Below are positions 1-8,632 of a stretch of DNA of 64,000 bases, one piece after another (position 1 is the first letter of the stretch; every line of letters begins with the position of its first letter). The position numbers and the translations under genes were made by a program. The notes beneath the pieces are model-generated. The model did no database searches, was not told where the DNA came from, and saw nothing but the letters and a program-made list of their open reading frames with translations. Origin of the DNA: Lachnospiraceae bacterium (lineage in GTDB: Bacteria > Bacillota > Clostridia > Lachnospirales > Lachnospiraceae); NCBI GenBank assembly GCA_017553505.1, contig JAFZLD010000013.1, positions 1 through 64,000 on the forward strand, written 5' to 3'.

Positions 1-17
1 ACGATTCCTAATTTCAT
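1..17 (-). CDS. 5' end of an unidentified CDS running off the left edge
   Basis: Only the first codons are visible, reading Met-Lys-Leu-Gly-Ile on the minus strand. The start is supported by an AAAGGAG Shine-Dalgarno at 28-34, ten bases upstream, and by a well-formed promoter at 78-106. Too little is present to identify the product. Confidence 0.5.
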
Positions 18-77
18 GTATATTCATCTCCTTTAATAATACGAATTCTAAGCATCTAATTAAAATCAGCACGATGA

Positions 78-106
78 ATTATACACTAACCTCATGCGAA
101 TTTCAA
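78..106 (-). promoter_or_regulatory. Sigma-A-type promoter for the left-edge gene
   Basis: On the minus strand TTGAAA (101-106) is followed by a 17-base spacer and a perfect TATAAT (78-83). The spacing is ideal, and the element lies about 45 bases upstream of the ribosome binding site of the partial gene at 1-17. Confidence 0.65.
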
Positions 107-134
107 TGTTTTGCACCGAAATCCTCTTATGCAC

Positions 135-170
135 AAGAAAACCGCCGGCAGAGGAATACTCCGTCGGCGG
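135..170 (-). terminator. Rho-independent terminator after the SCP2/H1-tail gene
   Basis: On the minus strand a GC-rich hairpin (outer arms CCGCCG/CGGCGG, inner GGAGTATTCC) is followed by TTTTCTT. It lies about 13 bases downstream of the stop codon at 184. Confidence 0.75.
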
Positions 171-183
171 ATACTGTTTAAAT

Positions 184-780
184 TTACTTTTTAGTTGTGG
201 TTTTCTTGGCAGCGGGTTTCTTTTCAGCAGGCTTTTTCTCTGCGGGCTTCTTGGCCGTAGTTGCTTTCTTGGGCGCTGCTTCCTTCTTAGGAGCTGCTTC
301 TTTCTTGGCTGTCGCTTCCTTCTTAGGTGCGGTCGCTTTCTTGGTAGCAGCTTCCTTCTTGGCAGGTGCTGCCTTCTTGGTAGCAGTTGCTTTCTTAGCT
401 GTTGTTGTCTTCTTGGCGGTTGTTGCCTTCTTAGGCGCAGCGGCCTTCTTGGCTGCTAAGGGCTTTAAGGACTTGGCAAGTGCCACTGCCTTCTCCCAGT
501 TGCCGGCAAAGAAAATGCTTCCCTCTGAAAGTGCGGTTGCCGGATCGAGCTTGCCGGATAAAAGTTTAATAAGAGTAGCGGCGCTTGTTCTGATGCGGCA
601 ATCATTGTCGTAGTAGTCATAAGGCTCAGCCACTGCCTTGCCATGATCAAGCTCAATATAAAGAGCTCCCGCGCCTTCTCCTTCAACGTCGATTTCAATT
701 GCAAAGTGCTCTTTGATGTTTGAAGTATCAACCTTCTTAACAGCTGCCTTTGCTTTCTTAACAACCTCTTCGTAAGTCAT
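184..780 (-). CDS. SCP2-fold protein with a histone-H1-like Lys/Ala-rich tail
   Basis: The protein has 198 residues. Residues 1 to about 108 look like an SCP2 sterol-carrier domain: they contain an acidic, glycine-rich strand pair and the typical late motif GNWEKAVALAK. Residues from about 109 to the end consist almost only of Lys, Ala, Thr, Pro and Glu in short KKAT/AKKE/PKKE repeats, as in AlgP or histone H1 C-terminal tails. An upstream ATG would add 18 residues, but the ATG at 780 has an AGGAGG ribosome binding site about nine bases away, so I use that. Known: SCP2 domains bind lipids or act as small structural domains, and Lys/Ala tails bind nucleic acid or polyanions non-specifically. 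Inference: a cytoplasmic DNA- or RNA-associated protein with an unknown ligand. No signal peptide is seen. It is monocistronic, with its own terminator. Confidence 0.75.
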   Translation of the reverse strand: MTYEEVVKKAKAAVKKVDTSNIKEHFAIEIDVEGEGAGALYIELDHGKAVAEPYDYYDNDCRIRTSAATLIKLLSGKLDPATALSEGSIFFAGNWEKAVALAKSLKPLAAKKAAAPKKATTAKKTTTAKKATATKKAAPAKKEAATKKATAPKKEATAKKEAAPKKEAAPKKATTAKKPAEKKPAEKKPAAKKTTTKK

Positions 781-898
781 TGTATTATATTCCTCCTTGG
801 TTAATCGAATACTCGGTATTCTTATTAACCCCAAAACCCTTTTACTTTTATAAATTATATAACATTATTATTATTTTTCCACAAATTTTCAAAAATTC

Positions 899-934
899 AG
901 AAAATTACCCCAAAGCTTTTAAAGTTTTGGGGTA
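899..934 (-). terminator. Terminator after the sortase gene
   Basis: On the minus strand TACCCCAAA pairs with TTTGGGGTA around a short AT-rich loop, followed by ATTTTCTG. It starts five bases after the sortase stop codon. Confidence 0.75.
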
Positions 935-938
935 TTGT

Positions 939-1571
939 TTAGTCTTCTATTCTGTTGGCAATAATCACCAGTCTGTGTGTAGCAAGATACAGCGGTGTGC
1001 AGGTATAAAGTGTGAGCGTTTCGTTATCCGTCGGCTCAAGTACCGACAGATCTTCGGGCTCTACAACCTTGATTTCCACAACCGTATAGGAATAAGAATC
1101 CGTAGCCGTATCCACATATATCATGTCGCCTTCTTTGACCTCGTTAAGTCGGTTAAAGAAAGAGCCGAAGCTGTAGTTGCGGTGTCCTGCGATAACGCAA
1201 TTGCCGCCCTCGCCGATGTATGCGGTATCAGGCTCGTGACCGAGGGAATCAGCCAGCACACCGGCGCTTACGCCCTCACGGACAGGGTTCTCCGAGTCGA
1301 TGCACGGAATTCTCAGCATGTAAAGTATATCGCCCTCTACAGCCGCGCTGCCGCCTTGTGAAGCATCCTCCGTAAGCTCTGATGTCACATCATCTATGGG
1401 ATGCTCTTCCGGGACCGCTTCGCTTGCGACTACCATATTCTTAAACTCAACTATTGCGCTCTTCTTCATAGCCTGTTGCCTGATATTGATATAAAGCGAA
1501 CCGATAACTATGAAGATTCCGAGTGCAATGAATATACAGCCGATAATTTTAACTATATATCTAGGTTTCAT
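939..1571 (-). CDS. Sortase (class C/D-like transpeptidase)
   Basis: The protein has 210 residues with an N-terminal membrane anchor (about residues 8-28) followed by an extracellular sortase barrel. The catalytic triad is visible as His130 (AGHRNYSFG), Cys191 (TLYTCTP) and Arg200 (ATHRLVI). The TLYTCTP...THRL stretch resembles class C pilin sortases. However, I see no DPW/DPF lid upstream of the barrel and no C-terminal membrane segment, which fits class D better, so the class is left open. Known: sortases cleave a pentapeptide sorting signal between Thr and Gly and attach the protein to cell-wall cross-bridge or pilin amino groups. It starts one base after the stop codon of the large surface protein at 1573-6522, which ends in LAKTG. 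This strongly suggests a dedicated enzyme-substrate pair made from one transcript. Confidence 0.9.
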   Translation of the reverse strand: MKPRYIVKIIGCIFIALGIFIVIGSLYINIRQQAMKKSAIVEFKNMVVASEAVPEEHPIDDVTSELTEDASQGGSAAVEGDILYMLRIPCIDSENPVREGVSAGVLADSLGHEPDTAYIGEGGNCVIAGHRNYSFGSFFNRLNEVKEGDMIYVDTATDSYSYTVVEIKVVEPEDLSVLEPTDNETLTLYTCTPLYLATHRLVIIANRIED

Positions 1572-1572
1572 A

Positions 1573-4500
1573 TTACTTATTTTTCTTTTTCTTGCCTCTT
1601 ACCATGAACAAACCGGCTGCCATAAGCGCAAAACCTGCGCCGTATCCTGCCACGGTACCCATGAATCCACCGGTCTTGGCAAGTTTCTTGCCGGCCGCAG
1701 TGTACTCGTCAGCCAATACGTCAACGGACTTCGTAGAAGCAGGTGCCGAATAGCTCCATGATTTGCCCCCACCGGGGTTAGGCTTGGGTGCGGGATAATC
1801 CTTAACCACAAGGTTACCCTTTTCATCAATCATTACAATCTTGGATACTTTCTTGCCGTTCTTGTCGATTACGGTAAGGTCGTATTCTACCTGAGGAAGG
1901 AGCTTCATGGGAGTGCCTTCGCTCTTAGACCATGCGGGTGTGTCGGAAAGGCCTACTGCCGAACCGTCCGCATATTTTCTGGGAGTAAGCACAAAGTCCA
2001 AATCGGCTTCCTTCGCAGGATCGCTGCCGCTTGCAACAACAGGGTCTACTGTAACGCTGTCCGCGGGCTTGCTTACCTCGGGCACTACGATTTTATTGCC
2101 CTCAACGGTAATGTTACCTATGTTGGATGAAGTCTCTATCTCAAGAGCACCCTCTGCATTCTTCTTAATTGCAAAAGAAAGTGCCTTGCTTTCAGCCTCA
2201 AATCCGAAAGGAGCATCTACTCTTGTGAGTGTGTAATCACCCTCCGGAAGCGTGATTTCTTTAAACAATCCTTCGCTTTCAAAGCTCTTTACTACCGTGC
2301 TACCCTGCTTAACCTGGAACTTGGCGCCCTTAAGAGCTCTTCCCTGGCTTTCGGAGATATCGTTAATCATTATGGACATGCTTTCTTTGGCCGTGTCATA
2401 CATAGTGATGTTGTCGCCGGAAAGCTTTACATCATCGGAGCTTGTCAAAAGAACAAGTTCTCCCGTGTCTTCCTTAATCGTAAACTTGTATCCTGACGCC
2501 GAATCGCCGTGGTAGCCGAAAGGCGTGGTGGATTCTTTAACCGTGTATTCGGTACCGTATATGGCCTTGAAAGGCTCGGTGCTGTCAGAATTCCACACCT
2601 CGGTAGCGCCCTTATATACGGTAATCTTGGCGGGGGTATCGGAAAGACCCGTCAAATCGGTGGTCTTATCTGTACCGTTAAGGAGTGCGAAATTGACTTC
2701 GCGTGAAGGCTTGGAGTTATAAACAATCTGATTGTCCTTCTCTTCCATTGCGGCGTTGTAGCCTTTGCCCTTAGTCTTAACAACGACACCGTCCTTAAGG
2801 GTGATGGGGATCTCGTATCCTTCGGGAGCGTCGGTTTCTTTGAGGAGATATTCGTGGTTTTCTTTGAGCACGCCTACGAACATAATCTCACCGTCTTCGT
2901 CACTGTCGGCCTCGTCTACAATCTTGTAGTCTTCTTCGGGGTCGAGAAGCTGGAAGTGCGCGCCTGCAAGAATGAGGGAATTGTCGTTCTCATCCTTTAA
3001 GCCGGAAATATAGTAAACGTACTTGCTGAAGTTAACGTTTGAAAAGTCTTTCTCTTCGTACTGAACGTCGGACTTATTGATTGCTCCGTCACCGTAGCCT
3101 TTGATTACTACGTTGTTAGAGAAGTCCTTAGCCTTTGCTTTAAGCATAAGAGCTGTGTACTGAAGGACATAAGCCTTGCCGTCGCCGTTCTTGGGAATTA
3201 CTACCTGAAGAACGGTCTGAGGATTGCTCTTGTCTACTCTTACAACAGCGTCGGGTACCAAAGTCTCGGGCACGAGGGTTCCGTCGGACTTAACGGTCGC
3301 TTCGTACAGCTTAACGGTGGACTCGTCAAGTACAAGGCTGGCGCCCATGGTATCCTGAATGACTACTTCGCCGATGCCGTTCTTGTAAAGTTCCTGCTCG
3401 GCAACGTTTAAGTCTACGGTGTATTCGATGACTTCTTTGTTGCGCTTGCCCTTCTTGTTGATAACTTTATTATCAATCTCGGTTGAAGCCGATACTGATG
3501 TGTTGTTATTGAACTGTGCGCTCTTGAGGCTTGCGTTGTTGGGAATGGAGAACTTAGCGTTATTGGCAAAAGTCTCGCCGTCCTTAACCTTTACCTTAAA
3601 GGTAATAACGGTCTCGGCATCGATGCTGCCAAGATTAAAAGTAAGCGTATTTGTATGTGCATCGTAAACAGTTCCCGCAACATTGGAGGAGCCGTCCACG
3701 TACTCTACTCTCGAGTCAAGAGGATCGGTAATCACAACGTTGTCCATAGGCATCTTATTTTGGTTAACGGTAAGTGTGTAAGGAATAAGGTGCGTGCTGT
3801 AATCGTAATCGCCGGCAGCCTTGGAAATCACTTCGCTCTTGAATTTCTGAGTAGCGGAGTCCTTAACCTCGGCATTGCCCTCGGAATACAATGTTACTTC
3901 GTTCGTATAGTCTTTGGATGCATTGGATGCCCAAATCTTACTTTCTTCGTCCGTAAGCTTCGTGGTGATGACAAAAGAAGCCTTAACGCCTTCTACGTTG
4001 TCTCCGAAAGAAACCATAATGTTTCTCGAATCGGTAACGTCAATTGCATCGTCTGCAAGCGTAAACGCACTTCCGTCTACGGTTACATTCTTAATACCCA
4101 CATAAGTGTGACCTGCGGGAATAGCATCCACTACGCGCACGTTGGTAAGTGCCTGCATATTGTTGTTGATTTCCACACGCCAGTCCATTGTGTGGTTAAC
4201 TCTGTCGATGCCTGCGGGGCTCTTCTTAATGGCGGCCTTGGACATAATGCCGGGGCCGGTGAAATTAACATCCACACTGGGACCTTTGACAGGAGTCCAA
4301 TCGGTGCCCTTACCGGTAGCATCGTACTCGTAGGTAAGCCATGCAGTGTTCTTAGGAACTTCGTGGTTCTTCTTTAAATATTCGGAATAATTCTTAATAG
4401 TCGTATCGTATGTGACTGTATATACGGCATCGCCTTCCATCAAACCGTCAAAGGCGATGGTATGGTTGCCGCCCGAATGACCATCGTCAAAAGCAACCGT

Positions 4501-6522
4501 ATTGCCGTGAGCATCCACAACCTTAATGTTGCTCATTTCGATGGTAACACCGTCATCGGCAACAATGTCGTCATGAAGCACAACATTCTTAAGCGTAAAG
4601 CCGTTGTTCTTAACAACTATGGTCCAGCTTGCCTTACCGGTTGAATCAACCTGTGTACCTGTTTTATCTACCCACTTATCGACGTTCTTGGACACAGAAC
4701 TTCCGGAAGTTGCAGAAATGGAAAGAGCGTCGTAATCGGTGCCCGCGGGAGCCGTAACCTTAATGTTGTTGGTAACTTCCTTGTTGACGGTGGTGTTGCC
4801 TTCGTTGGTATCTTTGGTAAGTGCAAGGAAATCTATATGGGTCTTATATGTAAACTTCGTAACCTTTGAAGGTGTATTGTCTTTGTAAGTCCACTTTATG
4901 GTGCTGCCGCTTACCGTAGGAGTGATTGCAGCTCCGCCCACTTCCTCAAGAGAACCCTCGAGATACGCCTGACCCGCACTGAATGTGTCGGTCAAAGTAT
5001 ATCCGTCGGCATAGTCTATGGGCTTTTCATCATTGGTAAGTGTAACGGTCCAGGTGATGTTACCGTCTGAATCCATAGTCGAAGAAGACTTTTCAACCTT
5101 GGGAGGCTGAGGCATAAACTCGCTTACTTTGACCGTGTATGTCTTGTCGCCGAATGTGAGCTCGTAGTCTTCCTTGTCGCCGTTGTCATCCTTGTTGAGG
5201 TTAAGCTTTAAGTCAAAGCCCGCTACCGCACCCTCTGCACTTTCGGGCTCGGTAAATCTGCTGTCGATTTCAAGCGTAGCGCTTCCGTCTTCGGCAAAAT
5301 GAATCTGTCCGAGTGTCTCCTCGCCGTTCTTAACATCAATGCTGAATCCGCCCGGCTTAACGCAAATTGCAGGAATACCGGGCACCTTATAGTGCTGTCC
5401 CACTCTTACGTGATAACCGTCTACCTTGTTGTTAACCTTGCCGCCGACAGGAACAATCTGAATAGGATGGTTGAATACATAGCTTACTTTGATGGTGTCA
5501 TCAAGAGAAACCTTTAAGTCCGCTCCGTCCGTAAGAACAGTTTCTTTGCCCTTGGAGTCAACAATCGAAACCTTCATGGATTCAATCAATGCGTTCTCAT
5601 CAAGAGGCTGATCGGGCTCCGCTTCATTGTCTTCTACCGAAACCACAACGTAAGGTGAGAAATGTTCTGCTGCAAAAGAAACCTCGCCTTTAGCCACAGT
5701 CGTAGCTACAGCGTCGGCACGATTCAAAGCATCGTCCATATGGAAGACTTCGATTGCAGTGTCGGGATTCTGTATGGCTTCGTCGGTGTTGATGTTGGTA
5801 ATGCTTACCTTAACGGAGCCTTTGGTGGTATCGGGCTGAATCTCCTGCCCGTTTGCATCATACATTGTAATATCAAACGCACGTAAAACCGTTATGGTCT
5901 GATTATCGGAAAACTTATCCGAAACAGCGTCCTCAATTGAATTGATGGAGCCCGCATCGGTAAGTTCTGTAACGGAAACTGTAGTGCCGGCAGGGAATAC
6001 TCCCGCGGGTGCTTCCACGGTAATCGATACGCCGCCGATTTGACGTACGCAAACCAGAGCCTCGGATTCCGTGCTCTCTACCGCGCTCTCCGCTACATCC
6101 GTAACATCGTTGTCGCTAATATCTTCAGTTAAACTTACGGGGGAATCATTGCCGGAAACCGTCTCGGAATTACCCGATACGTCAACCGCTTCGGTAACAT
6201 CTCCACCGACGGTCGCTTCCGTTTCCTCGATATCTGATGCGGAAACATCGGTCGTTGCTTCACTTGCGTCGGATTCCTCCGGTGTAACCTCGGGAGTCTC
6301 TGTCTCAGAAACTTCTTCAATCACTTCTTCGGTCTCTTCCGCTTCGGCCGATATCACGGTCTCTTCGGATACCGTTGTCTCCTCGGCTACAGTCTCGACT
6401 TCGGTCTCAGCCTCAACGTAACCGTCGCCTTCGCCTGCGTATACGTTAATCGCGTCAGATTTGATAAATATGGTCAGAAAAAGCACCATGCTAAGCAGCA
6501 CGGCCAATATACGTCGTCCCAT
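1573..6522 (-). CDS. Giant wall-anchored surface protein with SpaA/Cna-B-like domains and LAKTG sorting signal
   Basis: The protein has about 1649 residues. It starts with a signal peptide and then a Glu/Thr/Ser/Val-rich stretch of about 130 residues that looks like an extended stalk. After that come many immunoglobulin-like modules of the DUF11/isopeptide-adhesin type, with recurring TWTVTLTN-like strands. Cna-B/SpaA-like modules follow, roughly residues 1200-1550, with motifs such as GAHFQLLD, GAKFQVKQG and LKETDAPEGYE. The C-terminus is a sorting signal: LAKTG at 36 to 32 residues from the end, a hydrophobic segment, and a KKKK tail. LAKTG departs from LPXTG. An ATG three codons upstream (6531) abuts the AAAGGA site, whereas the ATG at 6522 has nine-base spacing, so I prefer 6522. 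Likely role: adhesin or pilin-like protein anchored by the adjacent sortase. Ligand unknown. Confidence 0.88.
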   Translation of the reverse strand: MGRRILAVLLSMVLFLTIFIKSDAINVYAGEGDGYVEAETEVETVAEETTVSEETVISAEAEETEEVIEEVSETETPEVTPEESDASEATTDVSASDIEETEATVGGDVTEAVDVSGNSETVSGNDSPVSLTEDISDNDVTDVAESAVESTESEALVCVRQIGGVSITVEAPAGVFPAGTTVSVTELTDAGSINSIEDAVSDKFSDNQTITVLRAFDITMYDANGQEIQPDTTKGSVKVSITNINTDEAIQNPDTAIEVFHMDDALNRADAVATTVAKGEVSFAAEHFSPYVVVSVEDNEAEPDQPLDENALIESMKVSIVDSKGKETVLTDGADLKVSLDDTIKVSYVFNHPIQIVPVGGKVNNKVDGYHVRVGQHYKVPGIPAICVKPGGFSIDVKNGEETLGQIHFAEDGSATLEIDSRFTEPESAEGAVAGFDLKLNLNKDDNGDKEDYELTFGDKTYTVKVSEFMPQPPKVEKSSSTMDSDGNITWTVTLTNDEKPIDYADGYTLTDTFSAGQAYLEGSLEEVGGAAITPTVSGSTIKWTYKDNTPSKVTKFTYKTHIDFLALTKDTNEGNTTVNKEVTNNIKVTAPAGTDYDALSISATSGSSVSKNVDKWVDKTGTQVDSTGKASWTIVVKNNGFTLKNVVLHDDIVADDGVTIEMSNIKVVDAHGNTVAFDDGHSGGNHTIAFDGLMEGDAVYTVTYDTTIKNYSEYLKKNHEVPKNTAWLTYEYDATGKGTDWTPVKGPSVDVNFTGPGIMSKAAIKKSPAGIDRVNHTMDWRVEINNNMQALTNVRVVDAIPAGHTYVGIKNVTVDGSAFTLADDAIDVTDSRNIMVSFGDNVEGVKASFVITTKLTDEESKIWASNASKDYTNEVTLYSEGNAEVKDSATQKFKSEVISKAAGDYDYSTHLIPYTLTVNQNKMPMDNVVITDPLDSRVEYVDGSSNVAGTVYDAHTNTLTFNLGSIDAETVITFKVKVKDGETFANNAKFSIPNNASLKSAQFNNNTSVSASTEIDNKVINKKGKRNKEVIEYTVDLNVAEQELYKNGIGEVVIQDTMGASLVLDESTVKLYEATVKSDGTLVPETLVPDAVVRVDKSNPQTVLQVVIPKNGDGKAYVLQYTALMLKAKAKDFSNNVVIKGYGDGAINKSDVQYEEKDFSNVNFSKYVYYISGLKDENDNSLILAGAHFQLLDPEEDYKIVDEADSDEDGEIMFVGVLKENHEYLLKETDAPEGYEIPITLKDGVVVKTKGKGYNAAMEEKDNQIVYNSKPSREVNFALLNGTDKTTDLTGLSDTPAKITVYKGATEVWNSDSTEPFKAIYGTEYTVKESTTPFGYHGDSASGYKFTIKEDTGELVLLTSSDDVKLSGDNITMYDTAKESMSIMINDISESQGRALKGAKFQVKQGSTVVKSFESEGLFKEITLPEGDYTLTRVDAPFGFEAESKALSFAIKKNAEGALEIETSSNIGNITVEGNKIVVPEVSKPADSVTVDPVVASGSDPAKEADLDFVLTPRKYADGSAVGLSDTPAWSKSEGTPMKLLPQVEYDLTVIDKNGKKVSKIVMIDEKGNLVVKDYPAPKPNPGGGKSWSYSAPASTKSVDVLADEYTAAGKKLAKTGGFMGTVAGYGAGFALMAAGLFMVRGKKKKNK

Positions 6523-6734
6523 TATGCCCATTCCTTTCGATTATAAAACTTTCCGTATACTACCCCTGTATACTTGCATCACGTATCGTTCAATCGTTAC
6601 TTACGCGTAGCATAAATAAGCGTCACAATACGTTATGACAGACTATATTATAGCACTACTGTCGGAAAAAGAAATCATTAATACGAAAGAAGTATAATAA
6701 AATTCAAACAACTGTGGTAAAGGTGGATTCTCTT
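6523..6734. promoter_or_regulatory. Divergent intergenic region between surface protein and membrane protein
   Basis: About 210 bases separate the two divergent genes. A TATAAT at 6693-6698 is a likely -10 for the rightward gene, without a convincing -35. Two copies of the palindrome GTATAC flank seven bases at 6555-6573, near the surface-protein start, and could be an operator. I could not settle on a leftward promoter. Nothing codes here. Confidence 0.35.
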
Positions 6735-8573
6735 ATGTCAGAAAATAATAGGTTCTTCGCAGACAAATTTTGTCTGCTTCGCACGCTTTTGATAATTATT
6801 CTTTCGGGTGTATCAGTTTTTTCTTTTGGTGTCATCTATAAATACACCTATCCGGAAGGTTATCACGGCGACGAAATTATAGGATTCCAGCCCATCGGAA
6901 TTTTATTGTTCATAGTACTCTTCTTTCTTCTTAACAGATTTATGCGCAAGGAAGTTCTCAGGGCAGTCGGCAGAATTATAATTTCCTGCATTATGGGACT
7001 CCTTCTTTCCCTTGCTTCGCTTTACTCCACGCTGATGCTTTATGGCAACAACACTATTTTTTCTTCGGGATTTTCGTTCGTTGCAAGATTATTGCTTATT
7101 CTCGGAATGGCTTTATTCTATGTACCCATGACAAGCGAGCTTGTGGGACTTTGCGATCTTCTTATTCAAAAAAACGCGTCTGCCGCGGAGGCCGAAACTT
7201 CTGTACGCTTCTACGAAAAGAACAACATCCTTTACTTTTTTATCGTATGGGGGATTGTGTTCCTTTCTTTTGTTCCGCTGTTTCTGTACAGCTTCCCCGT
7301 TAACTTCGTCTACGACGCCGGTTATCAGGTCTATGAATATGTCAATAACACTTTAAGTATGCATCATCCTTTACTTCATACCGTTTTTCTGGGCTTTTGC
7401 TATAACCTCGGCTATCAAAAGAACGACCCTACCTCAGGATTTATCCTTTATACTCTGGTTCAGATGCTGACCTTGTCTGCGTCTTTTGCGTTCTTTTTAA
7501 AGTATGTCAAAGAAAAAGGGGCTTCGAGATGTCTTCGAATTGCACTGCTGCTTATGTTTGTGCTCAACCCGACAAACCCTTATTTTGCAATCTCCACCAT
7601 AAAGGGAGTTTTCTCGACGGCTTTTCTGATTTTTGCACTGACTTTTCTCATGAAGATATTTGATGGCAGGAAGCCGGTTCTTAACAGTATTCTTTTTACG
7701 ATAACGGCTATATTGTCATGCCTTTTCAGAAACAATATGATTTACGCGATGGTTATTGCGGGTATTCTCACTGTTATCTTACGAAAGGGGATTGGAAAAA
7801 GAATTCATATATTGGTTCTTACAGCGCTCATATGTGTGGGGTATCTCGGCAGCGACTGTCTTCTCTCCCGCGCGGCGAAGGCCAATTATCCCAGTATTAC
7901 AGAAAGCATGTCTGTGCCGCTTATGTGTCTTGCTAGAACCTACGTTAACCATAAAGACGAGCTGGACCCCGATACCCGTGATAGGATTCTTGCTTACATA
8001 GACGAAGACGCTATGGCGCAATACAGCTTAGTAATCGCCGACCCCATCAAAGGCGGCGCCAATGAAAAGCTGATAAGAAAATATACCGCAGATTTCTTAA
8101 AGTTCTTTGTAAAAGTCGGTTCCCAATATCCCGGCGAATATGTGGAAGCGATATGCGGTTTGACACTTGGGTATTACACGCCAATAAATTCACCCTACTT
8201 CCTGACAGGCATCACTAAGCTATACACCATGGGAATTCCCGGCGGATTTCCTTCGCCGGAAATAAGCAGTAAGTTGCCGATTGGAAACGCTGTTATGCAT
8301 TATCTTTACAAAGATGAATCCGGTCGACTGGAAATTCCGGTGTTTGGAATGTTCTGGCGATGCGCTGTTTACTTCTGGACATTTATATTTGCTTTTTTGT
8401 ATCTTATCTACAGAAAAAAGCCCGGGAACCTTTGCATACTTCTTTTCCCGCTTATGTATATGCTCTCATGCTTGCTCGGACCGGTGTCGTTCTTAAGATA
8501 CATATGCATCAATACGATTTCTTTGCCTATAGTAATCTACCTGATTATGTCGGAAGATTTGGCCAAAGAATAA
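6735..8573 (+). CDS. Multi-spanning membrane protein, DUF6020/GT-C glycosyltransferase-like
   Basis: The protein has 612 residues with about 11-12 hydrophobic segments. Two sequence stretches are diagnostic: VYDAGYQVYEYVNN followed by HHPLLHTVFLGF in an outside loop. This layout of an acidic residue after the first helices and then a HHP-T motif is typical of DUF6020 proteins and resembles GT-C glycosyltransferases that use lipid-linked sugars (family knowledge, not tested here). A GTG at 6714 is possible, but the ATG at 6735 has AAAGGTGG eight bases upstream and was chosen. It is monocistronic, divergent from the surface-protein/sortase operon, and ends at a bidirectional terminator. Inference: transfer of a sugar to a surface polymer or protein, with the neighbouring adhesin as a conceivable acceptor. 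Substrate unknown. Confidence 0.7.
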   Translation: MSENNRFFADKFCLLRTLLIIILSGVSVFSFGVIYKYTYPEGYHGDEIIGFQPIGILLFIVLFFLLNRFMRKEVLRAVGRIIISCIMGLLLSLASLYSTLMLYGNNTIFSSGFSFVARLLLILGMALFYVPMTSELVGLCDLLIQKNASAAEAETSVRFYEKNNILYFFIVWGIVFLSFVPLFLYSFPVNFVYDAGYQVYEYVNNTLSMHHPLLHTVFLGFCYNLGYQKNDPTSGFILYTLVQMLTLSASFAFFLKYVKEKGASRCLRIALLLMFVLNPTNPYFAISTIKGVFSTAFLIFALTFLMKIFDGRKPVLNSILFTITAILSCLFRNNMIYAMVIAGILTVILRKGIGKRIHILVLTALICVGYLGSDCLLSRAAKANYPSITESMSVPLMCLARTYVNHKDELDPDTRDRILAYIDEDAMAQYSLVIADPIKGGANEKLIRKYTADFLKFFVKVGSQYPGEYVEAICGLTLGYYTPINSPYFLTGITKLYTMGIPGGFPSPEISSKLPIGNAVMHYLYKDESGRLEIPVFGMFWRCAVYFWTFIFAFLYLIYRKKPGNLCILLFPLMYMLSCLLGPVSFLRYICINTISLPIVIYLIMSEDLAKE

Positions 8574-8587
8574 TCCGAGAAATATTA

Positions 8588-8615
8588 AAAGCCGCTCAAC
8601 CGAGCGGCTTTTTAA
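8588..8615. terminator. Bidirectional terminator between convergent genes
   Basis: AAAGCCGCTC and GAGCGGCTTT form a perfect ten-base stem with a four-base loop, with T-rich sequence on both sides. It serves the membrane protein ending at 8573 and the alanine racemase ending at 8633. Confidence 0.85.
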
Positions 8616-8632
8616 CTGTATTTATTCAAATC

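Noticed and set aside
94-613. Rightward open frames opposite the H1-tail gene
   Set aside because: They are antisense shadows of the Lys/Ala repeat region: low-complexity Phe/Leu/Ala strings, no ribosome binding site, and the leftward gene has all the signals.
3655-4377. A 240-residue rightward open frame inside the surface-protein gene
   Set aside because: Antisense shadow; the surface protein reads through without interruption, and the rightward frame shows no domain or ribosome binding site.
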